DNA of 49,410 bases, taken from Spirogloea muscicola (taxonomy: Eukaryota > Streptophyta > Zygnematophyceae > Spirogloeales > Spirogloeaceae). Position numbers and translations under genes: made by a program. Within the stretch, counting starts at the first letter, position 1. Each line of letters opens with the position of its first letter. The DNA is taken from positions 162,710-212,119 of the forward strand of contig WELB01000147.1 in the NCBI GenBank assembly GCA_009602725.1, given 5' to 3'. Under the pieces are notes generated by a model, which saw only the letters and a list, made by a program, of their open reading frames with translations, did not search any database and was not told where the DNA came from. This document shows positions 9,656-19,243 of the stretch, in pieces.

Positions 9656-11510
9656 CGCTGCGAGCTCCGACTCTGCCCACCTTCGCTGATGACACCACCA
9701 TGTCGGCCCTCCGGAAGACGCGGCAGCGGCCTTCGTCACCTTCGAGCGGCAGCTGGCCACCCTCGGCCTGTCCACCCGGGCGTCGAAGTGCGCGGCTTGG
9801 TCCCCCTGCGGCCTCCCACCCACCCTGGCGCTGCCCCCCCGGATGCCTGACTCCCGCAAACGGCTTCACCCTCCTGGGGGTCCCCATCGGCGCGCCGTCG
9901 TTCGTGGAGGGGCAGCTGCGAGCCCGCCTCGAGGAGCACCTCCAGCCTGCGGCCCGGCTCCCCGAGCTGCAGGATATGCAGCTGGCTCTGGCCATGTTGA
10001 CCAAGGCCATTGCGCCACGACCCCAGTATCTGACGCGGGCCACCCCGCCGTCCCCAGGGGCGCTGGCGGCGTACGAGGGTTTCGACGCAGGCATGGTGAC
10101 GAGCCTGGCGGCCCTGGTCCGCCACCAGGGCTTCCCCCAATCGCCTGCCGCTCTTCACCAGGCGACGCTACCCCTCAGATACGGTGGTCTCGGCTTGCGC
10201 CCGTTCGTCCGTTCCTGCCGGGCAGCATACCTCGGCAGCTGGGCGCAGACAGCCGCCTCCGTGGCCCAGCGTTTCTTGGTCCACGGCCAGCGTGCGCTGG
10301 AGCAGGCGGTGGTGGAGGTAGACACGGGTGTGCTGCCTTTCCAGGCGTCGCTACGCTCCGCCCACCAGCAGCTGCTCGCGGTGCACCCAGACCTGGCGGG
10401 CCAGGCGGTCTCCTTTGCGCACCTCGCGCACACCGCCGACCTGCGCGTCCAAGCGCGCTTCGCAGCCGCAATGGACAAGGCAGCCTTCACCACCACCTTG
10501 CTCCAGCTCCCGGAGGCCGACCTGTGCGGGCGCGCGCGATTCCAGTCGGCCTCCTCCCCGGGGGCCGCGGCGTGGCTCCAGGCCCTCCCCCTCAATGAAG
10601 CCCTCACACTCCCGGATGAGGTGTTCCGCAGTGCCGTCCACCGGCTCCTGGGCCTGCCGCCGCCATGTCCCCAGGGTGTGCAACAGTGTGAATGTGGCGA
10701 GCGAGGGGCCGAGCCTGGGGAGCTGGCCGCTCATGTTCTGCGCTGTTCCCACGGCGGAGAGCAGACAGCGGCCCACGACCATCTCCGGGATGCGATGCAT
10801 GGCATCCTTGTGGAGGCTGGCTTCTCGGTGGCAGCCGAGAACTCTACCGTCATGCCGCTCCAGCAACGGGCCGACGGTCTCCACGCTCGTCGCGTGGACC
10901 TTGTGGCCACCCCATCAGCAGGCGGGCCACGTCTTCTCCTGGACGTGGTGACCACTGACTCCTATGACCGCTCACATCCAACCCAGTGTGCCACCAACGC
11001 TGGGTATGCGGTAGCCTGCGCCGCTCGGGCCAAGGAGCTTAATTACGCAGATCACCCGCGGGAAGACGAGTTCTTCCCGCTCGCCATCGATACGCACGTG
11101 GGCGCTGGGCGCTCGGTGGCTCGAGCTGCTCAACCAGCTCTCACGTCACGCCATTGTCCGCCGCTTCCATGGGGAGCCGGTGGACGCCCATGCAGCAGGG
11201 TCGCTAGCGCAGGTGTACCGCATGCGCTTGGCCGTCTCGCTGCAGAGGTCTATGGCCCGCGCGCTGCACCTGCGTGCAGGCAGAGCCCTCGCTGCTGCCT
11301 CTGGCTCTGGCCAGGGACCCGCTTCCAGGAACCCAGTCTCTCTGATCTGAGGCTGCTTAGCAGGGGTTACTGAGTGCTTCGTAGCTGCTTCGTTTCTTTT
11401 TAGTGCTTGTTGTTCTTCGTACTTCCCCTGGCCCCTTCTCGTCCTTTGTTCATTCTTTTCTGGGCTGGCTTTTTCCAGCCCCTATCCTCAAGGGGCGAGC
11501 CCTTCTCCGA
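9656..11510 (+). pseudogene. RLE-type retrotransposon, family B, copy B1, truncated inside the RT
   Basis: Starts abruptly at the RT catalytic motif FADDTT (9682) and, after a frame change near 9800, reads through the post-RT region (GFTLLGVPIGAPSF; LPLRYGGLGLRPF). The knuckle C-x-C-x12-H-x3-C lies at about 10691-10743. The nuclease core RRVDLVA...LLLDVVTTD follows at about 10890-10960. An extra base near 11098 shifts the frame at the point where copy 31564-31860 reads GARWLELLNQ; a compensating loss restores it, so the ORF still closes with SDLRLLSRGY at 11373. The 3' UTR carries the TTCATTCTTTTCTGGGCTGG block and a complete B-type tail (about 11460-11505). Truncation at a catalytic motif is chance, as expected from aborted reverse transcription. 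Confidence 0.8.
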
Positions 11511-11875
11511 GGAGCGCGCCGCGCAGGTGCGCGCCGTGCCTTCGCAGGCGGCGGCATGCGCGCCCGGCGGCGCTCAGGCGCTCGGCCGAATGCGCCTGGC
11601 GGTATCGTTTCAACGCTCCCTTGCCTACGCCGTCCACACGCGAGCAGACCGTGCTATGGCCGCCGCTACTGGGTCTCGGCGGAGTGCCTCTTTTCCTGCA
11701 GCGAGCTACTCAGACTCGATGTTGTCTCGGGGGTACTGAGCTTCCCTCTGCATCGTCGTGGGGTTTGTAGTGTAGTCCTTTCTAGGCTCCTCTTTGGCTT
11801 TGGACATTTGTCCACTATTTTTGGGCTGGCTTTGCCAGCCCCTCTTCTCTATGGGCGAGCACTTTCTTTCTTCTT
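11511..11875 (+). mobile_element. Family A copy A3, 5'-truncated, directly downstream of the B1 tail
   Basis: Begins just after the B1 tail and encodes only the last ~55 codons (ALGRMRLAVSFQRSLAY ... SASFPAASYSDSML, stop near 11737). The A-type 3' UTR follows, with hairpin GGGCTGGC-TTT-GCCAGCCC and ATGGGCGAGCAC at 11822-11860. It is one of several cases of a truncated copy starting right behind another copy's tail in the same orientation. Confidence 0.75.
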
Positions 11876-11879
11876 CTGT

Positions 11880-12200
11880 GAGCCAGCTCTATAGCTGCAG
11901 CGATCTGCCTTTCGTCAGGAGAATTGCTTTCCGGCTGCTAGTCTTTCACGAGAAAATCGCCCAAAATTTAAGAAGGTGGCTGGGAAAGGCCAGCCCAGAA
12001 AGAATGGGACAAGGTCCAAGAAATTGCTCGCCCATGGAGAAGAGGGGCTGGCAAAGCCAGCCCAAAAAGAGTGGACAAATCCCAAAGAGCAGCGCTTCCA
12101 CATTGACTGGTGGCTGGGACCATTGACTGGTGGCCGAGAGAGGCCAGCCCAAAAGAATGGACAAGGTCTGGAGGGGCCGAATGGCGTATAAAGCGAGATA
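11880..12200 (-). repeat. Cluster of antisense tails (A-, E-type) and a C-terminal scrap
   Basis: Three antisense hairpin modules: 11975-12010 (GGCTGGGAAAGGCCAGCCCA), 12027-12065 (CTCGCCCATGGAG...GGGGCTGGC...GCCAGCCC) and 12130-12175 (GAGAGAGGCCAGCCC then AAAAGAATGGACAAGG). The duplicated ATTGACTGGTGGC at 12106-12133 marks an E-type tail. A short sense scrap at 11910-11945 resembles the FRQ..FPAASL end of D or E elements. No gene is visible. Confidence 0.6.
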
Positions 12201-12202
12201 CT

Positions 12203-12765
12203 AATTGCTAAGCCGGCAGCAAGGGGCCTTTCGTTACCCGCGAATTAGTAAGTGCAAGTCGAGTAAGTTGCAGGCGGATAGACGTCACCCTGACGGAAAC
12301 CGGAGGCAGCAGCCAAGGCGCGGCCTGCACGCAAGTGGACAGCGAAGGCAAGGGACCTCTGCAAGGAAATGGCCAAGCGCATCCGGAAAACTTGAGCTAG
12401 GAACCCGGCGGCATTGAAGCCAGGCTGCTCGCTCTGCTGCCCTTGGCGGCGGGCCACCGCAAGCCGCGCAAGGTGCTGGAGCAGGTCAAGCCATCGCGTC
12501 CCTAACGCCCCGTGGACGTCGACGGCAAGCGGGACGACCTCGTCCCCCCACGGGATGATCCGCGTACTTCCGCTCCTTGACGCCCGCCGCTTGGCGGACT
12601 GCATAGCCCGCCTCCTCCGACGAGCAAAGAGCCAAAAAAAGAAGCAAGCGCGGCCAGATAACCGGTGGCTGGGAGAGGCCAGCCCGAAGGAATGGACAAG
12701 GTCTGAAGGAGCCGAAATGCTAAGGACTGAGACAGCAGCAAGCGGACTCTCAGTCAGAACCAAAG
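12203..12765 (-). mobile_element. Family E copy, 5'-truncated, with an upstream tail
   Basis: Antisense ORF piece with WGDEVVPLAVDVHGALGTRW, then FNAAGFLAQVFRMRLAISLQ, then HLRAGRALAAASGFRQG near 12290. These are the late nuclease-domain and C-terminal blocks of the clan. On its 5' side (12640-12710) is an antisense E-type tail (GGGAGAGGCCAGCCC as written on +), so again a truncated copy follows a tail. The C-terminal end is degenerate. Confidence 0.65.
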
Positions 12766-12799
12766 AAGGTGCCGAAAAGAAAAGCTACACAGCTAGACA

Positions 12800-13165
12800 C
12801 GAGACGACGCAGAGGAAAGCTCAGTACCTACGGGTGAGCAGCAGAAGAGCCGAAATACGACAGGCGCTTAAACTACAGCTATGCACGAGACTACAGCGGA
12901 GGGGAGCTTAGTAATAGCGGTTTAGCTGCAGCAAATGGAAAAGAGGCACTGCGACGAGACCCAGAGGTAGCAGCAACAGGACGGCCTGCCCACAAGTGCA
13001 CGGCGTGAGCCAGGGAGCCTTCAAGGAGACAGAGAGCCGCATGCGGCATACCTGGGCAAGCGACCCGGCAGCGGTGAAGCCGGGCAGCTCCCTTTGCCAT
13101 CTAGTATCCAGGCATCGGTTAGCGACCTTCATGTTTTGACCCGTAATTTCTGAGCGGGTCAATCT
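12800..13165 (-). mobile_element. Nested C-terminal relics of two RLE copies
   Basis: Antisense pieces: 12905-13110 encodes FTAAGSLAQVCRMRLSVSL and then degenerates; 12820-12850 holds another C-terminal end with a family A-like UTR start (GAGCTTTCCTCTGCGTCG in sense). Both are strongly decayed. Confidence 0.5.
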
Positions 13166-13189
13166 ACAGTAGGTTATGTAGGTCTTAAG

Positions 13190-13870
13190 ATGTGCTTGCC
13201 TTTGTACTTGGCCATTTGGCCTTCGTTTGTTTCAAATATACGAAAGTTTATTTCCGGACCCCTGCCGACGTCTTTCTAAGTGCCATTCTTGGGGTGGGCC
13301 CCTCACAGCCACTGCTCTTATTTCAAACGCGCTTTCAGCTTTTCTGATTTGCGGCTCCTCACTCGTCGTTACTGATTGATTCATCTTACTGCGCAAGCTC
13401 TGAGACAGCGCTTTTGGCCCCTTCGGACTTTGTCAAATACTTTCGGGCTGGCTGTTCACAGCCCTTGCCCCCTTCGAGAGAACCACTTTCTTCCCGGTCC
13501 CTTCAGTCCGGTAGAGCCACTTATTCCCGGGCGCCCTTCGCTGAAAGCTATGTGGCCACTTGAGTGTGTGCGTCGGCGCATTGTCGGCGCTTTCTTTGGC
13601 CCCTCGGACTTTTTCCAATCTTTGCTCTGGGCTGGCCTCTCACAGCGACCGCCCTCTACCGAAGTGTCTTCTCTTTCTTTTCTTTTCTGGGCTGGCCACT
13701 CACAGCCATCGCCCTCTACTAGAAGCGCCCTTATCTCGCTAGTCCGCTGAACTGGTGACTGTGGGTCTTCACCGGTTTGACTCGCCTCCTTGTACACTCT
13801 TTTGAGCTAGCCTCTCACAGCCCTCGCCCCCTTGGAAGAACCCCTTTCTTTGTTGCGGCTACTAACTAGA
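13190..13870 (+). repeat. Array of four to five tail modules without coding sequence
   Basis: Sense modules near 13440, 13627, 13688 and 13811, each a GGGCTGGC or GAGCTAGC arm, a TCTCA/CTCA loop and a CAGCC arm. They are followed by GCCCCCTT..GAGAG or GCCCTCTAC..GAAG and pyrimidine runs, and preceded by TTGGCCCCTTCGGAC-like blocks. Nothing between them encodes the polyprotein. This looks like repeated insertion of very short 3' ends. Confidence 0.6.
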
Positions 13871-13904
13871 GGTTACCAAGTCATATCCTACATGGTCCTT
13901 GCTT

Positions 13905-14190
13905 AGAACAGCTCTCCCAATTTACGGCAATGACTGTGAGAAGCCAGTCCAACAAGGTTGAACAAGGTTCACAGGACCGAAAGAATGTGCTCTCTCAAAG
14001 GGGGCAAGGGCTCTGATTAGCCAGCCCGAATTTACTAACATTTTACAAAGGAAGGCGCCAAAACCACATAGCTGTGCACACAGCTATGCAAGAGACTACT
14101 GCGAATGGGAGTTTGGTAACCTCGAGTCAGCAGCAAGTCGGATTACCTTGCAGCTGAAAAAGAGGCACCCGACGAGACCCAGAAGCAGCT
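13905..14190 (-). mobile_element. Family F 3' end with two antisense tails
   Basis: Sense reading from 14190 down: GGGTCTCGTCGGGTGCCTC (SRR.. block), the end of the ORF near 14120, an F-type UTR (TAGTCTCTTGCATAGCTG), and tails at about 14015-14040 and 13925-13960. Similar F copies lie near 15500, 23300 and 38150. Confidence 0.55.
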
Positions 14191-14209
14191 GCCATGTCAT
14201 GTCTTTTAG

Positions 14210-14375
14210 TTTTTTCCGGTCCTTTTGGACCTTGTCAAATCCTTTCGTGCTGGCTGTTCACAGCCGCGCCCACCTTGAGAGAGCCACTTTCTTTCTTCTC
14301 CAAACTTTTCCACCTTTCACTTATCCTGATCTGGACTTGCTAAGTAGAGGTTACTGAGACGCTTCTTGCCGACGT
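14210..14375 (+). mobile_element. Tail followed by a minimal C-terminal relic
   Basis: TTTTGGACCTTGTCAAATCC and a hairpin (GCTGGCTGTTCACAGCC) at 14240-14300 lead straight into the last codons of another copy, ending DLDLLSRGY at about 14357. It is the tail-then-truncated-copy arrangement in miniature. Confidence 0.5.
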
Positions 14376-14390
14376 CTTGGAGACTATTAA

Positions 14391-14549
14391 CCTGCTTTTT
14401 GCGCCATCCGGCCCTTTCAGACCGTGTCCATGCCTTTGGGCTGGTCTCTCACAAAAGAATCAGCTCTAGTTGAAATTGGCAGTGGCTGTGAGAGGCCAAC
14501 CCAAAGGAATGGGCAAGGTCTGAAAGGGCCGGATGGCGCAATAAGCAGG
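14391..14549 (+). repeat. Inverted repeat with ~62-bp arms (foldback of two E-like tails)
   Basis: Left arm 14391-14452 and right arm 14488-14549 are near-perfect inverted copies, for example GCGCCATCCGGCCCTTTCAG against CTGAAAGGGCCGGATGGCGC, around a 35-base centre. Each arm is a 3' UTR with its own GGGCTGG/CCAACCC hairpin. It may be a twin insertion or a foldback element. Confidence 0.75.
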
Positions 14550-15190
14550 ACACTGTAGCGGATCGGGCTAACCGACAGTTAGTAGATAGCGCTTAGCGGA
14601 TGATGTAATGGACAATGCTTATATCGGACGGATGTCGCACCCTAGGGGGGTACCCTGTCCGCCCTGGACCTCTTGCCCGTTGCAATACTAGTTTCCAAGA
14701 CGTCCGTAAGTGGGCTCTCAACACCCTACTGTCAGCAAGTGCAAGTAAGAGTAGCTAGAGGGCGGAAAAGCGACTCACAGCAATTGCCGTGAACTGGAAG
14801 AGCTGATCTCCTTCAGGGCTGGCTTTCACAGCACTCGCCCTTCTCGCGCTTTTCTGGCTTTAGGCTGGCCTTTCCCAGCCCCTACCCTCTGTGGGCGAGC
14901 AATCTCTCTTTTCTGGCCCTTTTTGTTCAACCTTTTATTCGGCTGGCTTCACAGCCATCGCCCTCTTCTGGAAGAGTCTGTCTTCTTTGGAAGAGCTTTT
15001 GTTTGGAAAAGTTTACTTCTTTCTTTCGTCCTTGCCTCTCTGATTACCAAGCAGCTCTTTGAAGGAGGAATGCAGTGTGTGTCAGAGTGATGTATTTCGA
15101 GGCGAGGGCTTTGAAAAGCCGGCCCACAACACATCGAAGAAGGTCCGCAGAAGTTGTACTTGTAAAGGGGCGGGGGCTGCAATGGGCCAG
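14550..15190. repeat. Region of degenerate tails, no gene seen
   Basis: 14550-14800 contains nothing recognisable. Sense tails follow at about 14818 (GGCTGGCTTTCACAGC), 14866 (AGGCTGGCCTTTCCCAGCCC with GTGGGCGAGC) and 14940 (GGCTGGCTTCACAGCC). Antisense scraps lie near 15105-15125 and 15178-15195. Small ORFs here have no family features. Confidence 0.5.
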
Positions 15191-15215
15191 CCCCAATGTC
15201 TGACAAGGTCCAAGC

Positions 15216-15428
15216 AAGGCGCTCTCATGTCAAGTTCGTGTTGCGCAGCTCAAGCAGAGGGTTCGGGTTCGGTTCAGTTACCTGGCTACTATATCAGTGA
15301 CATCGTCTGCACGCATTGGTCCTTGGGCTGACCATCTACAGCCCCTGCCATATATTGGAAGAGCTGTTGTGTTGAAGAGAGTTTTGCAGGCGTGCAAAGC
15401 AAATCGGCCTGCCCACCCAGCTGGTCCC
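15216..15428 (+). repeat. Relic of the LRR-kinase 3' flank, third copy, with a tail inserted
   Basis: Aligns to the sequence just downstream of both LRR-kinase genes (22984-23152 and 37165-37330): AGGCGCTCTCATGTC, GCAGCTCAAGCAGAGGGT, TCTGCACGCA.TGGTC, TTTTGCAGGCGTGCAA and CACCCAGCTGGTC in the same order. Relative to those copies it has an extra ~50 bases at about 15325-15377, a degenerate tail (GGGCTGACCATCTACAGCCC). No kinase sequence remains upstream, so a further receptor-kinase copy was probably lost here. Confidence 0.7.
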
Positions 15429-15469
15429 TCAATATTCTTGGTTCTTATGTATCTCTTCCCAGTGGAAGT

Positions 15470-15905
15470 AAGGAGCTCTTCTAAGGGGGGTGGGGGCTAT
15501 GCAAAGCGAGCGCAGAATCAACGAACAAGTTCCGACGGGGCGAAAGGCGCCAGACCACACAACTATGCAAGAGACTACAGCGAATGAGAGCTCAGCACCC
15601 CCCCGTCAGCAGCCGCAAATTGGAGTCACTTGCAGCTGGGAAGGAGGCAACCCGACGAGACTCAGAAGTATCAGCCAAAGCGCGGCCTGCCCGCAAGTGC
15701 ATTGCGTGAGCCCGGGAAAGTTTTGAAGGAGATGGACAGCCACATGCAGAACACCTGGGCATGCGACGCTGCGACTTCGAAGCCGGGCAGCTCACCTTGC
15801 TGTCCTGCTGGCGATCGATTCCAGCCGTGCAAGTCGCTGCAGAAGATCCAGCCAACGACTGCCAGACGCCCCGTGCAGGACCTTCGCCAGCACCACAACC
15901 TCATC
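15470..15905 (-). mobile_element. Family F copy, 5'-truncated
   Basis: Antisense C-terminal coding stretch (HAMHLRAGRAL, SRRVASFPAASDSNLRLL) closing near 15592, then the F-type UTR with TAGTCTCTTGCATAGTTGTG in sense. The tail at about 15480-15510 is degenerate. The coding part stops upstream near 15900. Confidence 0.6.
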
Positions 15906-16019
15906 ACTGGCAGGGGATCTGCAAATCTGCGCTCTTTCCTGCTAGCAGCCTTGCCAACCCGCGCCCTGCTTCCGTCGCCGATACGATGAGGTTGCTCTAC
16001 AGCTGCAGCTTACTCCGAC

Positions 16020-16480
16020 TTGGCAGCTGGCCCGGCTTACTAAGCTCCCAGACGTAGTCTCTTGGATGGCTGTGTGAAATGGCGCCTTGCGGCGCCTTTG
16101 GACCTTTGTTCTTTCCTTCTGGGCTGATTATTCACAGCCCCGCCACTTTGGTGGTCGTTGGAGTCGGCAGTCAAAACGTCCGCGATGCGAGGACCACCTT
16201 TGAGTTGGATGGCGACCAGGTCAGCACGCCGTGTATCAAAACGACTGTCAGGCCCCAGCTGGATTGGCATGACAGACGTCTTCTTAAAGGCCACGGTGTA
16301 GCCGGCCTCCAAAAACACGCCAAATATGCGTCCCGCATGAGGTCGTGAGACCCGGTCCGCTCATTTGATATCAGCACCCGCATCCTTCCCGTGTGCACAG
16401 CGAAGCATGTGCGCAGCCAACTCCCTAGCGTCGGCGTTGGGTACTCCGCACACAAACTGCACCACACTGACGAGGCAGGG
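16020..16480 (-). mobile_element. RLE nuclease fragment joined to an F-type tail
   Basis: Antisense pieces in shifting frames: a decayed knuckle region near 16400, RTGSHDLMRDA, FLEAGYTVAFKKTSVMPIQL and RRADLVAIQLKGG (about 16200-16290), matching A1 residues 178-230. The text then breaks into an F-like UTR with a tail (GGGCTGATTATTCACAGCCC as read on +, 16116). It lies head-to-head with the next element. Confidence 0.65.
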
Positions 16481-17240
16481 CAGGTGAAGGCCCAGGAGCC
16501 GGTGGACAGCCGTTCGGAAGACAGCGTCCGGCATGCTCAGCGCAGAGTAGATGGGGAGCGCTTTCAGTTAGGCACGGGTACACGGTGGCGCTGGAAAACA
16601 CGTCCATCAGAAGGCTGATGAACTCCACTCTCGGCGGGTCAATCTGGTGGCCACCACCACGGGAGTCGGCCCGCGCGTCATCGCCGACGTGGTCACCACA
16701 GATGTGGTTAACCGCTCCAACCCGGGGCTCTGCCTCGAAGGCTGGACATGCAGCTGCGGACGCCTCTTGTGGTAAAGCGGCTGAGTACGCGGACCACCCG
16801 GATGGGGACGAGTCGTCCCACTGACCGTCAATGTGCACGAGCTTCCGGGACTCAGCGGCTAGCCCGGCTTGTGGAACGCGCTGTGTCCCGCAGGAGAGGT
16901 AAGCAGACCAACTTCAACGCCGCTGGACCGCTAGCTCAGGTCTTTCGCATGCGCCTGTCCATTTCACTTCAGCGCTCCATGGCCCACGCCTTGCATCTGC
17001 GTGCTTGCCGTGCTCTGGCTGCAGCCTCTGGCTGTCGTCATGGGGATTGCATTCCGGGTGCTATTCTTTCTGATTTGCGGCTCCTCACTAGAGATTACTA
17101 AGTAAACATCCTACTGGGAAAGTGTTGCGAAAGCGCTTCTGGCGCACTCGGAGTTTGTCCATTCTTTTCGGGCTGGCTATTCACAGCCCTTGCCCCCTTT
17201 GGGAGAGCCGCTTTCTTTCTTTCACAAGATGTTTTTCTTA
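16481..17240 (+). mobile_element. Family F-like RLE copy, frameshifted
   Basis: Starts near the knuckle/nuclease region: YTVALENTSI in one frame, RVNLVATTTGVGPRVIADVV at about 16640-16700, then ADHPDGDE. A shift follows, then NAAGPLAQVFRMRLSISLQR, HLRACRALAAASGCR and SDLRLLTRDY with its stop at 17099-17101. The 3' UTR carries TTTGTCCATTCTTTTCGGGC and a complete D/F-type tail at 17168-17215. Confidence 0.7.
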
Positions 17241-18055
17241 CTTTTGGGAGGACCTCTTGTACTTTGCGTTGGTGTTTAATTTCTGATACCTCCCTCTTCG
17301 ATTGTTTGTCCTTCTTTCAAATAGTGTACGCGCTGGATTTGCCTCCCTTCTGATTTCATGGGCAGCGCGTGCTCTCTCTCGCGCATATTTTAGCGCTTTT
17401 CTGGCCCCTTCTGTAATGAACCAGCCATTTGGTTAAGCCACATGGCTCTGTTGGGTTACATGACCGGCTATTTGGGACAAGTGGGCCCGCCAGGTGGCGG
17501 GCTGGCTTGCCGGGCAAGTGGCCCGCCCGTCCAGAAATTATACCCTCGCCAGGTTCCACCCTGCCAAGGGGGGACCTTGCGCCCGCCCGCAAGGGCAGGC
17601 CTTGGGGCGACCCGCTCACACCCCTGGAGGGGGGGGTGGCACGGGGAAGCACGAAGAGCCTTGGAGGCTGAGGCTCGGGGGAGTTCGAGCCGGTGAAGCC
17701 CAGGAGCAGCCTTGCCGCTGCTCGCCGCTGCAGCCGCCGCCGCACCTTGCTGCGGGGCCTGCTGCGCCGGCCTGCGCCCAGGAGGTGGAGTCGCCGCCGG
17801 ACGGCACCGCCGGACGGCGGCGCCACGGGGCCTGTCTTCCGCTGCGCCTATGCGCTAGTGCTTTGCCTGTGTAGTGGGTTGGTCCCTAAACCCCTACAGC
17901 CGAACTCAAGAGGGACTGCTCACCCTAACTGCGTGTGTAGGCGAGGTTCCTTACACCTTCCAACTTCGTTCTTTTCCTGGGCGCCACTCACAGCTATCGC
18001 TTTCTACTGGAAGGAAGCGTCATTGTTTCTTCAGCGAGCACTTTCAGGAAACCTT
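17241..18055. other. No gene recognised; GC-rich non-retroelement block
   Basis: 17400-17870 is very GC-rich and shows none of the retroelement motifs; its overlapping ORFs lack recognisable domains or a clear coding frame. A degenerate tail (CTGGGCGCCACTCACAGC) lies at about 17978. I see no supported gene. Confidence 0.4.
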
Positions 18056-18059
18056 CACA

Positions 18060-18715
18060 ACAGTTGGTGCCGGCGGGACCGCGAGATAGAAAAACGAACG
18101 CTTCCAGGAGAGGCCTGTGGCTGTGAGAGGCCAGCCCAGAAAAAAGCATGAACAACGTTCGAAGGGGCCAGAGAAAGAAGAAGTGCGCGTCCATAGAGAA
18201 AAGGGGCTGGCAATGCCCAAAAAGAATGGACAATGTCCAAAGCCAAAGAAAGAGGAGCCGGAAAAAGGACTACACTACAAAACACTGCAGAACACATAGA
18301 CGATGCAGAGGGAAGCTCAGTACCCACGCGTGAGCAACATCAGGTCTGAGTAGCTCGCTGCAGGGAAAGAGGCACCCGGCCGAGACCCAGAGGCGGCGGG
18401 TGGGCAAGGGAGCGTTGAAGCGATACGGCCAGGCGCAGCGGAAGACTTGTGCGAGCGAACCGGCGGCGTTGAAGCCGGGCATCGCCCCTGGCAGACCCGG
18501 CCAGAGAAAGCGCTGAAGCACAGGCAATCAAGTAGCTACAAAACACTCAGTAGGGGGAAGGGCTCGCCCATAGAAAAAGAGGGGCTAGCAAAGCCAGCCC
18601 AGAAAAGAATGGACATTATCCGCAGGCCTCAAACGCCACAAAACAGTGCCACGTAACCCCTGTTGAGCAGGCGCAGGTCGGAGTACAGAGAAGATCCGCA
18701 AGAGCAGAGTCGACA
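18060..18715 (-). mobile_element. Antisense family A copies and tails in series
   Basis: In sense order: an ORF end SDLRLLNRGY (about 18710-18657); an A-type tail (18620-18560); a truncated A copy beginning at GLPGAMPGFNAAGS (about 18500) and ending near 18340; its UTR and tail (18240-18195); then a tail of the CACAG/CTGGAAGC type (18150-18085). This is another tail, truncated copy, tail series. Confidence 0.65.
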
Positions 18716-18719
18716 TGGC

Positions 18720-19243
18720 AGATTCCAAGTCACCGCGTGTCCCGAAAAGACGCGAGTCGGCGGGGGCAGTCCAGGCCGGTCTAGGGGACGCGCACGTGCA
18801 GTCGCCGAAAGTGCTGTGGCGCCCGGCCAGGGGGCAAATCCGAGAATTGGAAGATCAACCGGCTGAGTGACCAGAGCAGGATCTAAGGATGTGCCATTAC
18901 AAGCGGCCGGCCGGGGTGCCGGCATCGGAGGCCCACGTTTCCCGCCGCATCCCGCGGCGGCTCGCACGCCGCGCCGCCGCCGCCGCCGCCGGTCGTCCGC
19001 AGGCTGGCCGAGGGATGATGGCCGCCCGAGNCTGCCCACCGCGCTTGACAGCCGCCGCTGGAACGCTCTACCCAGGCTTGGCCCGGCGCTGCTCACGCCG
19101 CTCCCGCCTACGGGCGCCGCCGAGCTCGCGCTGCAAGCGGCTGTGCTTGCGGCGAGGCAGCCCCTCAGATGACCTTTCATCTTGCTGGGAAAATTGTCTG
19201 TTAAGGTCGCCGCGGCCGGTCGTCGAGCTGACGCTGCGTCGGC
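18720..19243 (+). promoter_or_regulatory. 5' flank of the LRR-kinase pseudogene
   Basis: Partly similar to 32880-33411 upstream of the intact gene, which suggests a shared promoter and leader exon. It is very GC-rich, with one unresolved base at 19031. No TATA box or start codon could be chosen with confidence; a signal-peptide exon is expected here but was not resolved. Confidence 0.3.
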
